Below are positions 7,935 to 11,230 of a stretch of DNA of 11,230 bases, one piece after another (within the stretch, counting starts at the first letter, position 1; each line of letters opens with the position of its first letter). The position numbers were made by a program, and so were the translations under genes. The stretch lies in assembly GCA_964461005.1 (NCBI GenBank), contig CAYWQQ010000022.1, forward strand, positions 1 to 11,230, given 5' to 3'. Source of the DNA: JAAZBI01 sp964461005 (GTDB lineage: Bacteria; Bacillota_I; Bacilli_A; RF39; UBA660). A model generated the notes under the pieces. That model worked only from the letters and a program-made list of their open reading frames with translations. It did no database searches and was not told the DNA's origin.

Positions 7935-10085
7935 TTGGAAAATAAAATTAATTATGAAATAGTTTTTTCAGAAATTAAAAAATATATTACAGATCAAGAA
8001 GAAATAAATATAATTTCTAAAGCATATCATTATGCTCTAGAAAAACATTATGGACAAACAAGAATGGATGGCTCTGATTATATTAGTCATCCTTTAAATA
8101 TTGTTTTAATTTTAACAACATTGAAGGCGGATTATCAGACTTTAGCTGCTTCATTTTTGCATGAAACGATTAATTTAGGAAACGTTACAATTGAAGAATT
8201 AAAAGATGTCTTTCCTGCAGAAATAATTAAATTAGTTGCAGGTATAACTAAAATTAATAAAATACCAATTAATATTAAAGGTAATTATACAACTATGTAT
8301 TATAAGAGAATTTTAGTTGGTTTGTGTGAAGATGTTAGAGTTATATATATTAAGCTAGCAGATCGACTTCATAATATGAGAACACTATGGGCACTGCCGG
8401 TTGATAAACAAAAAGAAAAGGCTAGGGAGACTTTAGATATTATTGCACCAATAGCACATCATCTTGGTATCTATCAAATAAAACATGAATTAGAAGACTT
8501 ATCATTAAAATATATAAATAAAGAAGCATATGATGAAATTGTTCAATGTTTAAATAACAGTAAAATTGAAAGAGATCAAGCTGTTTTTGATATGAAAGAA
8601 AATTTGGGAAAGATTTTGCAAGAAAACAATATTCAATATGAGATTAAAGGTCGCTCTAAAAGTATATATAGTATATATAGTAAAATATCTAAGGGTAAAA
8701 AATTTGAAGATATCTATGATATTTTAGGCTTGCGTATTTATGTGAGCACTATTCAGGAATGCTATTTAACATTAGGGTTAATTCATTCTAAATACAAACC
8801 TGTTCCCAAAAGATTTAAAGATTATATAGCTAATCCAAAAGAGAACATGTATCAATCACTTCATACAACTGTATTTGGTGTTAGTGATAACTTATTTGAA
8901 ATTCAAATAAGAACATATGATATGGATAAAATAGCTGAGTATGGTATAGCGTCTCATGCATCATATAAAGAAAAGAATGCTAATTATAAAGATTTTATTG
9001 AACAAAAATTACAAATATTTCGTTCAATCATCGAGTTAGATCAAGATACTGAAGATTTAAAAGAATTCGAGAAAAATTTTCAAAGAGAAATTATTGACAA
9101 AAATATTTATGTATTTACTCCTAAAGGTGATGTTATAGAATTGCCAAATGGTAGTACTCCAATTGATTTTGCTTATCGTGTTCATAGTGGTGTAGCAGAA
9201 AGAATGGTTGGAGCAATTGTTAATGATAATATAGTGCCTCTAAATTATAAATTAAGTGATGGAGATATTATTAAAATTAATACAACACCAATACCTCATG
9301 GTCCTAAAAAAGAATGGCTTAAAATTGTAGTAACCGCTCAAGCTAAAAACAAAATAAAAAATTATTTCAGCAAAATAGATAAAAGTCAAAATATTAAAAA
9401 AGGTGAAAATATTTTACTAAAAGAATTAAGAAAAATGAAAAAAACATTTAATGAGTTTTTTTCAGAAGAAAATATTAATAATATTTTAGACAATTTAAAA
9501 TTAGACAATGTTGAAGAATTATATAATTGGCTAGGGATAGGTAAAATAAATGTTTCTACTATTATTAATTCAGTTCAAAAAGAAACAAAAACAGCCGAGG
9601 AATTTTTAACCGAAAAATTATCAAATTCAATGATAAAAGATTATACTAGTAAAAATGATGTTATTGTTGCAGGAATAGATGAAATTAAAGCAAATTTATC
9701 ACATTGTTGTATGCCAATTCCCGGAGATAAAATAATGGGTTATATTACAAAAGGTAATGGAATCAGTGTTCATCGTAGTGATTGTCCTAATGTTAAAGAC
9801 ATAGATGAAAGAATATTAGAGGTACAATGGAATCCAAATGTAAGCAAGAAATTTCCAACTAATTTACTTATCAAAACTGATCGTAAAGAAAATATAATGT
9901 TAGAAGTCTTAGCAAAGACTAATAATTTAAATATTTCAGTTCAATCTATTAATACTATTAATCAATTAGAATATTATGCTTATGATTTAATTGTTTTAGT
10001 TGAAAATAAAGAAAAATTAAATAAATTAATAAATGATTTACATCAATTAGACAAAATAAATAGTGTAGAGAGAGTGATTAAGTGA
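7935..10085 (+). CDS. rel: Long RSH (p)ppGpp synthetase Rel with a degenerate HD hydrolase motif
   Basis: Stringent-response enzyme that makes (p)ppGpp from ATP and GDP/GTP on stalled ribosomes. At 716 residues it is normal for a long RSH protein (B. subtilis about 734). The N-terminal HD domain keeps R43, H52, H76, D143 and N147, but the HDxxED motif reads H76-E77-T-I-N80-L81, so three of the usual acidic or catalytic positions are changed and hydrolysis is probably lost. The synthetase domain (about 205-345) has SIYSIYSK, the catalytic D262 in YDILGLR, RFKDYIANPK, Y306 in YQSLHTT, E322 in EIQIRT and AEYGIASH. The TGS domain begins at about 391 (YVFTPKGDVIELP). The zinc-finger region has H590-C591-C592, H613 and C617, and an ACT domain ends the protein. 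It starts with TTG, sits 11 nt after secDF and overlaps dtd by 4 nt. Family assignment is firm; loss of hydrolase activity is inferred. Confidence 0.95.
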   Translation: MENKINYEIVFSEIKKYITDQEEINIISKAYHYALEKHYGQTRMDGSDYISHPLNIVLILTTLKADYQTLAASFLHETINLGNVTIEELKDVFPAEIIKLVAGITKINKIPINIKGNYTTMYYKRILVGLCEDVRVIYIKLADRLHNMRTLWALPVDKQKEKARETLDIIAPIAHHLGIYQIKHELEDLSLKYINKEAYDEIVQCLNNSKIERDQAVFDMKENLGKILQENNIQYEIKGRSKSIYSIYSKISKGKKFEDIYDILGLRIYVSTIQECYLTLGLIHSKYKPVPKRFKDYIANPKENMYQSLHTTVFGVSDNLFEIQIRTYDMDKIAEYGIASHASYKEKNANYKDFIEQKLQIFRSIIELDQDTEDLKEFEKNFQREIIDKNIYVFTPKGDVIELPNGSTPIDFAYRVHSGVAERMVGAIVNDNIVPLNYKLSDGDIIKINTTPIPHGPKKEWLKIVVTAQAKNKIKNYFSKIDKSQNIKKGENILLKELRKMKKTFNEFFSEENINNILDNLKLDNVEELYNWLGIGKINVSTIINSVQKETKTAEEFLTEKLSNSMIKDYTSKNDVIVAGIDEIKANLSHCCMPIPGDKIMGYITKGNGISVHRSDCPNVKDIDERILEVQWNPNVSKKFPTNLLIKTDRKENIMLEVLAKTNNLNISVQSINTINQLEYYAYDLIVLVENKEKLNKLINDLHQLDKINSVERVIK

Positions 10086-10543
10086 GGGTAATTGTTCAAA
10101 GAGTAAGAAATGCTTTTGTTAAAGTAAATTCAAAAAAAGTAGGGGCCATTGATTCGGGTTTATTATTATATGTCGGATTCAGTAGAGATGATCAAATTGA
10201 AGATTTAGATTTTGTTGTAAATAAAATTAAATATTTAAGAATATTTCCAGATAAAGATGGTATAATGAATTTAGATATTAATAGTTGCGGTTATAAAATC
10301 TTATCAATTTCTCAATTCACACTTTATGCCAACATTTCAAAAGGAAGAAGACCAAGTTATGAACAAGCAATGAGCAGTGAAAAAGCCAGAGAATTATATC
10401 AAATTTTTAATAATAAATTAAGAGAAGTAGGGTTAATTGTGGAAACAGGACTTTTTCAATCAGAGATGAGAGTCGAAGCAATAAATGAAGGACCAATCAC
10501 TATTATTATAGATAGTAAGGAGAGAAAAAATGAAAAACATTAA
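10082..10543 (+). CDS. dtd: D-aminoacyl-tRNA deacylase Dtd
   Basis: Cytoplasmic proofreading enzyme that cuts D-amino acids (and Gly from tRNA-Ala) off mischarged tRNAs. At 153 residues it has the standard length. It opens with the conserved MRVIVQRV strand and keeps the two active-site signatures: SQFTLY (77-82) and NEGPIT (135-140), with the Gly-cis-Pro pair G137-P138 that rejects L-aminoacyl substrates. LRIFPD, a GIMN variant of GKMN, KGRRPS and GLFQSEM (usually GxFGAxM) are also present. Translation begins at GTG, whose last two bases and the next A form the rel stop TGA (GTGA overlap), preceded only by an AGAGAGTGAT-like weak ribosome site, so coupling to rel is likely. The rel-dtd pair is conserved in Bacillus and relatives. 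Confidence 0.95.
   Translation: MRVIVQRVRNAFVKVNSKKVGAIDSGLLLYVGFSRDDQIEDLDFVVNKIKYLRIFPDKDGIMNLDINSCGYKILSISQFTLYANISKGRRPSYEQAMSSEKARELYQIFNNKLREVGLIVETGLFQSEMRVEAINEGPITIIIDSKERKNEKH
10517..10524 (+). promoter_or_regulatory. Ribosome-binding site of the AI-2E family gene, inside dtd
   Basis: AAGGAGAG lies within the last codons of dtd, with GGAG ending 7 nt before the ATG at 10530. This good spacing fixes that start and explains the 14-nt overlap with dtd. Confidence 0.75.
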
Positions 10544-11230
10544 TTTTAAATTAGTTAATACTTTATTGTTATTAATAATAATTTTCTTAGTATGGATTAT
10601 GAGAGGTTTATGGTTAGGGGTTGTTTCAAGAATTTGTGCAATTGCTTTACCATTTGTTATTGGTTTTGTTTTAGCATATGTTTTAAATCCATTGCTAAAA
10701 TTTCTAATTAAAAAAGGTATACCAAAAAAGATATCTTTAGCTATTATCTTTGCTAGTATATTGCTTTTTATTACGATATTTTTATGGATTTTAATTCCAT
10801 CAGTATTGCCTATGATGTTTAATCAAACGCAAGCATTGTTCGTAACAATTAATGATTTTATCAAAGATATTTCAGTAAAATTTGATTTAAATTTGATGGG
10901 ATTATCAAAATCTATTGAAACAATTGCTAGTAATATTACTGGCGATTTAAGTAAAGTAGTTTCACAAGGATTTATTAATTTTATTAGTAGCTCTTTAAAT
11001 TTTTTAGCAAATTTATTAATTGCATTAATTGCTACTATTTACTTTATGTTTGATATGGATAATATCCGTGATCGTTTTGAAAAATTTTTAAAGAAACTTA
11101 AAAATAAGAAAACATTTAAATTTTTTGAAACTTTAGATGATGCTCTTCACAAATATATTAATGCTTTCTGTTTATTTGCTCTAATTATATTTATTGAATA
11201 TACTTTAGTGTTTTATATAATTGGACATCC
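10530..11230 (+). CDS. AI-2E family transporter (PF01594-type permease), 3' end missing
   Basis: Polytopic inner-membrane protein of the AI-2E/YdiK/YrrI family. Family members have been linked to autoinducer-2 export or Na+/H+ exchange, so the substrate here is unknown. The reading frame is open from the ATG to the window edge: 233 codons plus two bases of an expected 340-380. Hydrophobic segments lie at about 9-24, 35-60 and 68-92. A more polar stretch with amphipathic helices follows (about 95-150), then a membrane segment at about 154-175 and another starting near 212. The PFVIGFVLAYVLNPL block (41-55) after the first TM is the family hallmark, and the visible end, IIGHP, matches the start of the next conserved block. 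It overlaps dtd by 14 nt in another frame, so it belongs to the same transcript. In B. subtilis the family member yrrI lies upstream of alaS; whether alaS follows here is outside the window. Confidence 0.88.
   Translation, partial: MKNINFKLVNTLLLLIIIFLVWIMRGLWLGVVSRICAIALPFVIGFVLAYVLNPLLKFLIKKGIPKKISLAIIFASILLFITIFLWILIPSVLPMMFNQTQALFVTINDFIKDISVKFDLNLMGLSKSIETIASNITGDLSKVVSQGFINFISSSLNFLANLLIALIATIYFMFDMDNIRDRFEKFLKKLKNKKTFKFFETLDDALHKYINAFCLFALIIFIEYTLVFYIIGH

Noticed and set aside
8661..8681. Perfect 9-bp tandem repeat (AGTATATAT twice, then AGT) in rel
   Set aside because: It encodes the SIYSIYS part of the conserved synthetase motif that ends in YSIY in most Rel proteins, so protein conservation plus AT-rich codon choice explains it.
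92..11230. Mycoplasma-type code with TGA read as Trp
   Set aside because: Tryptophans at conserved positions are TGG and no gene contains an in-frame TGA. The rel stop is TGA exactly where the family ends and where dtd begins.

Overview
This window is very AT-rich and carries Firmicutes-type housekeeping genes packed on the plus strand. No canonical mobile element, CRISPR array, rRNA or tRNA is visible. Three things point to a low-GC member of the Bacillota, probably a reduced-genome Bacilli/Erysipelotrichia or Mollicutes-related lineage: the AddAB nuclease pair instead of RecBCD, a fused SecDF next to a ComN-like gene, and Rel followed by Dtd. Conserved tryptophans are written TGG and no gene needs TGA read as Trp, so the standard bacterial code (TGA = stop) fits. 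The exact taxon cannot be settled from the sequence alone.

Layout: a short Rho-independent terminator (about 8-30) closes an upstream gene outside the window. An extended -10 promoter (68-76) then leads into addB (92-2353), which overlaps addA (about 2334-5420). Together they encode the two-subunit helicase-nuclease that processes double-strand breaks for RecA. After a 40-nt gap with a possible second promoter, a tight cluster follows: comN-like (5461-5727), secDF (5743-7923), rel (7935-10085), dtd (10082-10543) and the 5' part of an AI-2E family permease (10530 to the window end). Gaps are 15 and 11 nt, then overlaps of 4 and 14 nt, so these genes are probably cotranscribed. There is no gene-free stretch over 300 bases.

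How the genes relate: addBA is a repair module. The second cluster combines protein export (SecDF), stringent response (Rel), translation quality control (Dtd) and a small putative regulator. It resembles the secDF to relA to dtd neighbourhood of Bacillus subtilis, but without recJ and apt between secDF and rel.

The most notable observation is in Rel. It is a full-length long RSH protein, but the HDxxED motif of its (p)ppGpp hydrolase domain reads HExxNL, while the synthetase and all C-terminal regulatory domains look intact. This predicts a synthetase-only Rel. A second point is that AddB is short and has no recognisable Walker A motif, though its iron-sulfur cysteines and nuclease residues are kept. 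I found no clear evidence of an entirely new system.
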